DNA from: QHWT01 sp046734675
Lineage (GTDB): Bacteria > Acidobacteriota > Vicinamibacteria > Vicinamibacterales > 2-12-FULL-66-21
DNA: 16,918 nt
Reading direction: 5' to 3'
Assembly (NCBI GenBank): GCA_046734675.1
Contig: JBKPRU010000058.1
Span: 1 to 16,918 of the forward strand
Part shown: positions 1 through 6,049 of the stretch, piece after piece
Layout of the letters: each line of letters starts with the position of its first letter
Position numbering within the stretch: the first letter of the stretch is position 1
Notes under the pieces: model-generated
Databases searched by the model: none
Told to the model about the DNA's origin: nothing
The model's input: the letters and a program-made list of their open reading frames with translations, nothing else
Made by a program: the position numbers and the translations under genes

Positions 1-2
1 GA

Positions 3-611
3 TACGACGTCCTCACCGCAATGACCGGTCGTGCTGCGATCGAGGTGGTCGAACGCGAAATACATGATGTAATCGTGCTCGACCTGGGACTTCCTGACCT
101 GGACGGCGCTGAAGTCTGTCGGATAATTCGGGAGACGCACCGCATTCCGATCGTGGTGCTGTCTGCGCGTGGTGCTGAAGGGGATAAGGTCCGCGCGCTG
201 GATCTCGGCGCTGACGATTACGTGACAAAGCCGTTCGGTTCCGAGGAGTTACTCGCGCGCATCCGTGCAGCCATTCGACGCTCTGACAGTCTGCCGCCGA
301 CTTCTGAGCCACTGGTTCGAGGAGATCTCGTCATCGACCGCGGACGGTTTCGCGTGGTCAGAAATGGCGAAGAGGTTCGGCTGACACCCAAGGAGTTCGA
401 GCTCCTGTTCTTTCTGGCGCAACACCCTGGTCGGGTCCTGACGCATCGGACGATTCTCAAAGCCGTGTGGGGAGCAAATGCGGTTGACCAGCCCGAGCAC
501 CTGCGAGTCCTCATAGGCGCACTACGCAAGAAAATCGAATCCAACCCTGCGTCACCGCAATACATCCTGACGGAGCCGTGGGTGGGGTACCGCTTCGCCG
601 AGACGACCTGA
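3..611 (+). CDS. kdpE: OmpR/PhoB-family response regulator, KdpE-like, 5'-truncated by window edge
   Basis: The reading frame is open from base 3, before the first in-frame ATG at 21, so the receiver N-terminus lies outside the window. What remains covers the phosphoacceptor strand (VLDLGLPD, Asp at residue 21 counted from the ATG), the switch Ser in VVLSAR, the conserved Lys in VTKPFG, and a complete C-terminal winged-helix domain (about residues 95-193) ending in a WVGYRF motif. LDLGLPD, the spacing and the LTPKEFELL and VWG segments match KdpE, the transcription factor that with sensor kinase KdpD switches on potassium uptake under low K+ or osmotic stress. The KdpD partner would be expected just upstream and is not visible. 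A KdpE-type operator lies about 90 bases downstream. The OmpR-family assignment is secure; the KdpE subtype is likely. Confidence 0.85.
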   Translation, partial: YDVLTAMTGRAAIEVVEREIHDVIVLDLGLPDLDGAEVCRIIRETHRIPIVVLSARGAEGDKVRALDLGADDYVTKPFGSEELLARIRAAIRRSDSLPPTSEPLVRGDLVIDRGRFRVVRNGEEVRLTPKEFELLFFLAQHPGRVLTHRTILKAVWGANAVDQPEHLRVLIGALRKKIESNPASPQYILTEPWVGYRFAETT

Positions 612-699
612 CGCTCGCTTTCTCAGAGAGGTCGGCGATGCCGCCGTCGAGGTAGTGCCACTTCGCAAAAACGCCGCAGAAGCTGCCATCTTTACGGGC

Positions 700-724
700 T
701 TTTTATAAAGTTTTTATCAACCCG
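700..724 (+). promoter_or_regulatory. Putative KdpE-binding direct repeat
   Basis: Seen directly: heptamers TTTATAA (702-708) and TTTATCA (713-719) start 11 bases apart with a 4-base spacer AGTT, followed by ACCCGC. Direct repeats one helical turn apart are the known geometry of OmpR/PhoB-family sites. As I recall it, the E. coli kdp operator contains TTTATAC-TTTT-TTTACAC followed by a C-rich segment, which is strikingly similar. The site lies just after the KdpE-like regulator gene, where an activator site for a potassium-uptake operon would be expected. Binding is inferred. Confidence 0.6.
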
Positions 725-752
725 CTACACCCTGTTCAGGCACGCTGGTGAG

Positions 753-983
753 GTGCGTGCGAGTAAGCCGGTTCTGGTGACGGTGAGCGCGTTGGGAGGC
801 CTGGTCGTGTTCGGCGGCACTATCGTTCTGCCTCCATTCGTAGGCTTTGTCCTCGCAGTTGCTATTGCGATGCTCTGGTGCTGGTGGCTCGAGCGCCACC
901 GGTCACTCGATGAGAGTACGTTCGGCGTCTGGTCGTATCCATTGGAGATTTCCACACTCCGACAGGACCAAGAAGAGATGTAA
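753..983 (+). CDS. Possible small two-helix membrane protein
   Basis: A GTG-started frame of 76 residues. Residues 6-45 are strongly hydrophobic and could form two transmembrane helices around a PP turn, followed by WCWWLERHR and a charged soluble tail. This is long for KdpF, a single-helix peptide of about 30 residues, and no recognisable family motif is present. There is no well-placed Shine-Dalgarno sequence: GGTGAG sits directly against the GTG. The start lies only 34 bases after the putative KdpE operator, so a transcript activated from that operator might begin inside or after this start. It could be a genuine small protein, a remnant of the decayed transport locus, or chance. I do not assign a function. 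Confidence 0.35.
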   Translation: MRASKPVLVTVSALGGLVVFGGTIVLPPFVGFVLAVAIAMLWCWWLERHRSLDESTFGVWSYPLEISTLRQDQEEM

Positions 984-1054
984 GGAACTCATAAGAATCA
1001 ACGAGGCACGTCGATCTGCGCAGTGTGTTTGCATAAATGCGGATAGCGCCTAAT

Positions 1055-1073
1055 TCGCTTGCGACGCGAGCGA
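1055..1073 (+). other. Small hairpin in intergenic region
   Basis: TCGCTT pairs with GAGCGA around a 7-base loop, with one G-T wobble pair. No T-tract follows, so there is no support for an intrinsic terminator. It lies in the ~196-base gap between the small membrane ORF and the permease remnant. Confidence 0.25.
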
Positions 1074-1082
1074 TACGGGGGA

Positions 1083-1109
1083 CCCACATGAGCGATGGCG
1101 CTCATCGGG
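1083..1109 (+). other. Perfect 7-bp hairpin with tetraloop in intergenic region
   Basis: ATGAGCG (1088-1094), loop ATGG, CGCTCAT (1099-1105). CCC at 1083-1085 and GGG at 1107-1109 can extend the stem across a small internal loop. There is no U-run downstream. It could be a weak terminator, an operator, or a scar of the deletion that removed the permease body. Its function is unknown. Confidence 0.3.
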
Positions 1110-1179
1110 GCGTATCCAGTGTCTAGCGCCACTGGTAGAGGACTCCAACCTCGAGCCCGTCAGCTAACCCCGTCGGCGT

Positions 1180-1560
1180 TTGGAGGACATCAGTGGCCGA
1201 AGCGTCGTTTCTCGGGGAAGTCAAGCGCCTGATCTTGTCGTCCTGCAGTCGCCATACCGATCTCTGATGGAGCCGCTCCTGGAATATATCGAGCAGGTGC
1301 AGGACGAGGACCCGCGCGGCTATGTAACGGTCATCCTGCCGGAGTTCGTGCGGCGACGGGTCTGGCAGCATCTCCTGCACAATCAACATGCACTGCTCAT
1401 CAAAGGCGCGCTCCTGTTCAAGCCGAACGTCGTCGTCACGAGCGTTCCATTTCACCTCGGGCGGGTCGACACTGCATCGAGCCAACGGCCGAGCAGATCG
1501 GCAAGGTCGGCGCAGCAAGAGAGCACTCCTCAGTGGTCTAGAGCCGAGGGGAATCCGTAG
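1180..1560 (+). pseudogene. C-terminal remnant of APC-superfamily permease (KimA/YdaO-like potassium or amino-acid permease)
   Basis: From about residue 18 to 95 the frame reads like the conserved cytoplasmic end of large bacterial APC-family permeases: LVVLQSPYRSLMEPLLEYI, then YVTVILPEFV, then WQHLLHNQ, ALLIKGALLFKP and VVVTSVPFHL. In the intact family this block follows about twelve membrane helices and roughly 550 residues. Here only some 17 unrelated residues precede it, no membrane segment is encoded, and I find no upstream continuation in the other frames. The last ~30 residues (SSQRPSRSARSAQQ and on) look like read-through beyond the normal end. The only start is a TTG at 1180, so the piece is probably not translated usefully. 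Potassium transport would fit the KdpE-like regulator and operator upstream. Family recognition is fairly sure; the exact substrate is not. Confidence 0.7.
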
Positions 1561-1955
1561 ATCCGCTAACAGTTAGAAACTTGGGAACAATACGCTCAAG
1601 CACCGGGAAAAACGGCGGAGCAGGGGGCCGGCCAGAAAGCAGGACGAATCGACAACATAGACGTCCCGGCCCTGTCTGCAAAACCTTCCTCCCCCGTCCA
1701 AATCCGGGCGGCGCCTCCACTCACTAACACCACAGTCCTCGATGTCTCGCGAGCGGCGCACGCCATCGGGCCATCGCGTATCAACAACGCCCGTCCCGCC
1801 TGACGCGATGTGCTTGCACATGCTGCTGATGTTTCGCACAAATTGGATGGCTCGGTTGTCTATTCTGACAGGCGCGCTGGGCCGTCGCGATCCGCGCAGA
1901 TCGAGTGTAGCGTGCTCGCTTGAACGCGGCCCGGGCGGCCGTTGCGAAACCCTCG
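1561..1955. other. Stretch without a recognisable gene
   Basis: About 395 bases between the permease remnant and the flavoprotein start. Open frames here have no family features and look like noise. At 1697-1720 the sequence resembles the 3' part of a tRNA (loop TCCAAAT, 5 bases, 7 bases, one base, CCA), but the stem has a mismatch, the invariant T55 is C, and no 5' half is present. No convincing sigma-70 promoter for the downstream gene was found. Confidence 0.5.
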
Positions 1956-3344
1956 ATGCGCCAACAGAAGATTGTGATCGTGGGTGCAGGGCTTGCGGGC
2001 TTGACGTGCGCCCTCGAGCTCAGCACTGCAGGGTTCGATGTCGAAGTGCTCGAAGCTCGTGACGTCGTGGGGGGACGCACGTCGTCGTGGGTCGACGACG
2101 GTATGCCGGTCGAATCGGGCTTGCACCGCGTCCTCGGGTTCTACCGGGAATTTCCCGACCTCCTGCAAAGGTCCGGTATCTGCCTCGATGACATTGTGTT
2201 CTGGGAAGACGAAATCGAGATTCGAGTGCCGGATCCGTGCGGCCGCGCGGTGCTCGGCGTAGCGCCGGTATATCGTCCTGCAGAAACATTGCTTGGATCC
2301 GTCAACATTCTGCGGCTGCTATCGGTTGCCGACCTTTTGTCATTGGGCCCGTTCTTCATCGGCGGGCTCGCTGAGTACTTCAGCGATCCATCCGGGCTCG
2401 ATCAATGGAGTGTGGCGGAGAAGGCGCGTTCGTACGGCGTGACCGCAAATGCGCTGCGCACGCTACTGGTCCCCCTCACCTCTGGCCTGTACTTCCTGCC
2501 CCCGGAGCAGTACTCGTCGTATGCGTTCTTCGGTGTACTTGGCCCGTACCTGCCGCGGCTCTTGTCGGTGCGGGTCGGTGCGTTTCTGGGTGGGATGACC
2601 GAAGTGATGGCCGCGCCGATCGCGCGTGCGATCGAGCGAAACGGTGGGGTGGTCAAGACCGCCGCACCAGTCGACCGTCTCGTGGTCGAGAACGGCCGCG
2701 TTGACGGCGTCGAGATCGGCGGCACCCGGACGAGGGCGGCACATGTGGTGTTGGCGACCTCGCTGGCGGCCGCTCAGGCGCTCATTCGGTCGGCGCTTTC
2801 GTCGTATGCGTGGTTTCAGCCGATGCTTCGTCTGCCGTCCATGCCGGCGGTGACGATACAGATGGAGCTGGACGGTCCATCCATGACTGTCGACCACACG
2901 ACGTTCGGGCCAGGGACGGCGCTTGCCAGCTTCGCGGAGCAGTGTCGTACCACGTTCCGAGGACTGCCCGGCAGGCTTTCGATCATTCTCACTCCGCCGC
3001 AGGAATTCCTGGAGAAAGACTCTGCCGAGATCTTCGCGATCGCGTGCGACGATGCCGACCGGTTGGGTCTCCGGGTTCGCGATCACGTCACGAGATACCG
3101 CGTCGTGAAGCTGCCGGCCGATTTTTACTCCCTGTCTCCTGGCACTGACGCGCTCCGGCCGCCGCAGCAGACACCAGTGGCGGGGCTCACTCTGGCGGGC
3201 GATTACACGCGGCAAGAGTACCTGGCCACGATGGAGGGAGCTGTCGTGTCGGGCAGGTTAGCGGCCCGCGTTGTGAGATCCGCGCTCGAATCGACGGGCA
3301 GCCGTCATCGTGAGGTTTGGATGAAGGACGTCCGTGTGGGGTAG
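1956..3344 (+). CDS. FAD-dependent oxidoreductase of the 15-cis-phytoene-desaturase (CrtP/PDS) type
   Basis: 462 residues from the ATG at 1956; an in-frame TTG at 1920 would add 12 residues but has no ribosome site either. Residues 5-40 form a dinucleotide-binding fold (IVIVGAGLAGL, then EARDVVGGR). The C-terminal FAD motif (about 414-434) reads AGDYTRQEYLATMEGAVVSG, nearly the signature of plant and cyanobacterial phytoene desaturase. GLHRVLGFYREFPDLL near residue 60 also matches the family's GLHxxxGxY segment. Such enzymes introduce double bases into hydrophobic polyenes at the membrane, passing electrons to quinones. The gene stands alone, convergent with the next regulator, and no phytoene synthase or other carotenoid gene is nearby, so the substrate is open. 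Squalene-associated HpnE-type desaturases and other amine-oxidase-superfamily members are alternatives. Confidence 0.85.
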   Translation: MRQQKIVIVGAGLAGLTCALELSTAGFDVEVLEARDVVGGRTSSWVDDGMPVESGLHRVLGFYREFPDLLQRSGICLDDIVFWEDEIEIRVPDPCGRAVLGVAPVYRPAETLLGSVNILRLLSVADLLSLGPFFIGGLAEYFSDPSGLDQWSVAEKARSYGVTANALRTLLVPLTSGLYFLPPEQYSSYAFFGVLGPYLPRLLSVRVGAFLGGMTEVMAAPIARAIERNGGVVKTAAPVDRLVVENGRVDGVEIGGTRTRAAHVVLATSLAAAQALIRSALSSYAWFQPMLRLPSMPAVTIQMELDGPSMTVDHTTFGPGTALASFAEQCRTTFRGLPGRLSIILTPPQEFLEKDSAEIFAIACDDADRLGLRVRDHVTRYRVVKLPADFYSLSPGTDALRPPQQTPVAGLTLAGDYTRQEYLATMEGAVVSGRLAARVVRSALESTGSRHREVWMKDVRVG

Positions 3345-3396
3345 CGCGGGGGCCGTCTTCGTCGGCCGCACGCGTTCGAGAGAATGGATGCGGCGG

Positions 3397-4326
3397 CTAT
3401 GGAGGCGAGAGACGTGTCGCGAGTAGTTTCCGCAACGCAGTCAATCCTTCATTACTGCTCTCCACGAATCGCTGCCGTTGCAGAAAGTCTTCGACCGACA
3501 CGGATTGCCCCGAAAGTCCATCAGCCAACCCGGCGCGATCGAGCAGCTTCTTCAACGTGCGCATGTCGCTGATGTCAAACTGCACCCCTAGATGCGTGTG
3601 GCCGCAGGTCGTAACGATCGCTCGCAGCACTCGCGCCAGATCACGCGCGTCGTGCGGTCGGATGCGCAGCAGCCGGCAACTCTCGCGGAGACTACTGTAG
3701 CTAAGGCCGACACAACGCGCCCAATCATCGAGGGTGCGCATGTCGACGGCGGCGTCGGATGCCCGAAACACGTTCATCGCCCAGCGCTCGGCGGCGGATC
3801 GCGATCGCGGAGCGCCTGCGGGTGTCATCGCAGCGAGCGCGGCGTTCCGCGCATCGGTCGGCAAACGTGACACGGCGCCGTTGTGAAGAGCGGCGGTTAT
3901 GGTCGAGATCAGACGGTCCACGTCAACCGGCTTTTCCAGGACATCGATCGCGCCGTTTTTGACGGCCTCAACGGTCGTCCGCGTCGTCAGAAACCCGCTC
4001 ACGATCAGCAGACGGACGTTCGGCAGTTGCTGATGTAGCGTTCTCGCGAGGTCGGTGCCCAGCATGTCCGGCAGCCGGACATCGACGACGATCACATCGA
4101 AGTGTTGCCGCTCCGTCTGCGCCAGGGCCTCGGCCGCGGAGGCGGCGGTTGCCACGGTCAGACCATGCGCCGTCAACGCGCAACTGAACGTGTCACGCGT
4201 CCCTGGATCGTCATCGACGATCAACACGGCGGCGCGCCGAACGCCCGAGTCGTGTAGCTCGTTGTCCACGGCTGCCGCACACTTGAAGTGCCCGAGTGTA
4301 GCGATGCAGCGCCACACCTGCAACAT
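3397..4326 (-). CDS. Orphan response regulator: receiver domain plus AraC-like helix-turn-helix tail
   Basis: Translated from the ATG at 4326 (309 residues), which has GGAA a few bases upstream. A GTG at 4269 lies nearer the receiver, and a TTG at 4371 is also possible. The receiver begins at AVLIVDDD. It has a DDD acidic pocket, phosphoacceptor Asp in VIVVDVRLPD, switch Ser in LLIVSGF and Lys in VLEKPVD. After a linker, a helical C-terminal part contains MRTLDDWARCVGLSYSSLRE and LARVLRAI, which resembles a helix-turn-helix of AraC-like type. There is no NtrC AAA+ domain. No histidine kinase is adjacent, so the signal is unknown. It is transcribed away from the ACP operon and shares the intergenic region with it, so it could regulate that operon. 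That is inference. Confidence 0.8.
   Translation of the reverse strand: MLQVWRCIATLGHFKCAAAVDNELHDSGVRRAAVLIVDDDPGTRDTFSCALTAHGLTVATAASAAEALAQTERQHFDVIVVDVRLPDMLGTDLARTLHQQLPNVRLLIVSGFLTTRTTVEAVKNGAIDVLEKPVDVDRLISTITAALHNGAVSRLPTDARNAALAAMTPAGAPRSRSAAERWAMNVFRASDAAVDMRTLDDWARCVGLSYSSLRESCRLLRIRPHDARDLARVLRAIVTTCGHTHLGVQFDISDMRTLKKLLDRAGLADGLSGQSVSVEDFLQRQRFVESSNEGLTALRKLLATRLSPP
4279..4299. promoter_or_regulatory. Operator-like inverted repeats at the response-regulator start region
   Basis: ACACT (4279-4283) is mirrored by AGTGT (4295-4299), and a tighter repeat CACTT-G-AAGTG spans 4280-4290. If the regulator actually starts at the GTG at 4269, these repeats lie in its leader and could be an autoregulatory site. 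If the ATG at 4326 is used they are inside the coding region and less likely to matter. Confidence 0.2.
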
Positions 4327-4423
4327 GGAATTCCGCGGCTGAGTTCGCGAGGCGGGTTCGCGTGCCGGCAAGGCACCGATCTCTCCGGCAACTTCTGCAA
4401 CGAATCTTCCGACGAAATCTGTC

Positions 4424-4450
4424 TTGCTGACTGCGCGTGGCCCATATAGC
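4424..4450 (+). promoter_or_regulatory. Weak candidate sigma-70 promoter for the ACP operon
   Basis: TTGCTG at 4424-4429 and TATAGC at 4445-4450 resemble -35 and -10 boxes, but the spacer is only 15 bases, below the usual 16-18. It lies upstream of the inverted repeat at 4516-4535, so a protein bound there would act as a roadblock. This is the best match I see in the divergent region, but it is weak. Confidence 0.2.
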
Positions 4451-4515
4451 GTCTCGGCACTCGCTTCCAGACGACTGCCTCACCACGCACGCAACTTCGT
4501 CCGCCTAATGTGTCT

Positions 4516-4535
4516 ATGTGAGTGCTCGCTCACAT
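4516..4535. promoter_or_regulatory. Perfect CRP-like inverted repeat upstream of the ACP operon
   Basis: ATGTGAG (4516-4522), six bases, CTCACAT (4529-4535) form a perfect 7+7 palindrome ending 28 bases before the ACP ATG. The core TGTGA...TCACA matches the half-sites of CRP/FNR-family regulators, but they are 8 bases apart rather than the canonical 6. It could be an operator for a CRP-like protein or the divergently encoded response regulator, or act in RNA as a hairpin near the translation start. Its position ahead of a ~12 kb operon makes a regulatory role plausible. Confidence 0.45.
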
Positions 4536-4563
4536 CTCCTTCGACGGCGAGCGGGGTCTGCAT

Positions 4564-4821
4564 ATGGATGCGAATGCGATTCGCGACACAATCAAACAAA
4601 GCATTGCCCGCATCACCGGCATCCCTCCGGACGAGATCGGCGACAACGCATCGTACCGCACGGACCTCGGCCTCGACTCTCTGGCGATGCTGGAAGTCGC
4701 GGTCGACGCGGAGATGTGCTTTCGCGTGAAGATTCCCGACGAGCACTTGTCGCAAATCAAGTGCGTCAACGACTCCGTTCGGATTGTCGCCGAGTGCCTC
4801 GCCGTCACCGAGCAGGCATGA
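4564..4821 (+). CDS. Acyl carrier protein
   Basis: 85 residues from the ATG at 4564; a GTG at 4522 would add 14 residues but starts within the inverted repeat. The four-helix ACP pattern is clear. The phosphopantetheine attachment Ser is residue 39 in DLGLDSLAMLE, preceded by the D-x-x-x-x-D-LG segment and followed by an acidic recognition helix (EVAVDAEMCFRVKIPDEHL). It would carry growing acyl chains as thioesters for the ketosynthase pair encoded next, after activation by a phosphopantetheinyl transferase not seen here. It is the first gene of the operon, and its stop is one base from the next start. A dedicated ACP beside KS and KS-like genes is typical of type II polyketide or aryl-polyene-like systems rather than housekeeping fatty acid synthesis. 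Assignment is firm. Confidence 0.93.
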   Translation: MDANAIRDTIKQSIARITGIPPDEIGDNASYRTDLGLDSLAMLEVAVDAEMCFRVKIPDEHLSQIKCVNDSVRIVAECLAVTEQA

Positions 4822-4822
4822 C

Positions 4823-6049
4823 ATGCCTCCACGCGTGGTCGTCAGCGGCATTGGTGTCATTACCGCCATTGGCGAAGGACGCGAGACGTTCTGGGCGAAT
4901 CTGCTCGACGGACGTTCCGGCGTTGCGCCGGTCACGGCATTCGACACGAGCCGCTATCCGGTTCACAACGGTGCGGAGGTGCGCACGTTTCGCCCATGCG
5001 ATTATGTGCATCGGCTTGACGCGGCGTCGATCGGCCGTGCCTCGCAATTCGCGATCGGCGCCGCCCGTCTGGCCATCGCCGACGCCGCGCTTGCGCTCGG
5101 TGCCCTCGATCGTCGTCGCGTCGGCGTGGTCGTAGGCACGACATCAGGCGAACCGCATGTCATCGAGGCGCTCGACGACGCCCTGCTAAATCGCCAGCCC
5201 GAATGCGTCGATCGCGCATTCGTGCGTCGGTATCCGGGCCACGCGCTGGCGGCGCATGTGGCCGCTGAGTTCCAGCTTCGCGGCGTGGCCGTGACTGTGC
5301 CGATCGCCTGTGCGGCGGGCAATGGCGCGCTGGCATTCGCCTCGGACGCGATTCGCGGCGGCGCCGCCGACGCGGTGCTCGCGGGCGGCGCGGACGTCTT
5401 CTCCCGCATCACGTACACCGGGTTCTCCCGTCTCGGCGCGATTGCGCCGGAGCGCTGCCAGCCATTCGATCGCGATCGGAAAGGAATGATTCCGGGCGAG
5501 GGCGCCGCCATGCTGCTGCTTGAATCCGAGCATCACGCGCGCGCCCGCGGCGCCCGCGTGTACGCCGAAATCGCCGGCTATGGCCTGACGTGCGACGCGC
5601 ATCACATGACGTCAGGTCATCCCGCCGGTGACGGGGTGGTCAGAGCGATGCAGGTGGCGCTGGCCTCGGCTGGTGTGTCCGCAGCTGACGTCTCTTACAT
5701 CAGCGCCCACGGTACCGGCACGCCGGTCAACGACCGTCTCGAGACGCTCGCGATCAAACGCGTGTTCGGCCGCGCCGCCTACGACGTGCCGGTCAGCTCG
5801 ATCAAGTCGGTGCTCGGGCACGCGATGGGCGCCGCGTCGGCGATCGAGGCGGCGGCGTGTGCGCTTGCTGTCGCGAGCGATTGCATTCCGCCGACCATGC
5901 ACCTCGAGCACCCGGATCCTGCGTGCGATCTCGATTACGTGCCGAACACGCCACGCCGATGTCGCGTGAACATCGCGATGAACAATGCGTACGCGTTCGG
6001 GGGCAACAACTCCTGCCTGCTGTTGCGCAAGTACGAGGCGGCCGCATGA
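4823..6049 (+). CDS. Beta-ketoacyl-ACP synthase (FabF/type II PKS KS-alpha-like), catalytically complete
   Basis: 408 residues from the ATG at 4823 (MPPRVVVSGIGVITAIG), preceded by AGCAGG with 6-base spacing and one base after the ACP stop. The thiolase-fold condensing-enzyme triad is intact: Cys163 in PIACAAGN, His296 in SAHGTGT, and His333 in KSVLGHAMGA. The same spacing is found in FabF. The C-terminal NAYAFGGNN loop is also present. It would condense malonyl-ACP with an acyl-enzyme intermediate. The downstream KS-like gene overlaps its stop (ATGA), suggesting a heterodimer like KS-alpha/CLF of type II PKS. The active-site Cys motif differs from the usual TACAS (IACAA), a common variation in specialised KSs. 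The family is certain; the chain it makes is unknown. Confidence 0.93.
   Translation: MPPRVVVSGIGVITAIGEGRETFWANLLDGRSGVAPVTAFDTSRYPVHNGAEVRTFRPCDYVHRLDAASIGRASQFAIGAARLAIADAALALGALDRRRVGVVVGTTSGEPHVIEALDDALLNRQPECVDRAFVRRYPGHALAAHVAAEFQLRGVAVTVPIACAAGNGALAFASDAIRGGAADAVLAGGADVFSRITYTGFSRLGAIAPERCQPFDRDRKGMIPGEGAAMLLLESEHHARARGARVYAEIAGYGLTCDAHHMTSGHPAGDGVVRAMQVALASAGVSAADVSYISAHGTGTPVNDRLETLAIKRVFGRAAYDVPVSSIKSVLGHAMGAASAIEAAACALAVASDCIPPTMHLEHPDPACDLDYVPNTPRRCRVNIAMNNAYAFGGNNSCLLLRKYEAAA

Noticed and set aside
1123..1518. Minus-strand 131-codon frame opposite the permease remnant
   Set aside because: No recognisable motif. The + strand frame carries the permease family signature, so this is a shadow.
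1697..1720. tRNA 3'-end-like sequence ending in CCA
   Set aside because: The loop and acceptor spacing fit, but T55 is C, one T-stem pair is broken, and no matching 5' acceptor or anticodon arm exists upstream. It might be an att-like scar, but no integrase or second copy is present.
3345..3396. Possible bidirectional terminator between the convergent flavoprotein and response-regulator genes
   Set aside because: Only a 5-bp GGCCG/CGGCC stem with a 7-base loop is present and there is no T-tract on either strand.
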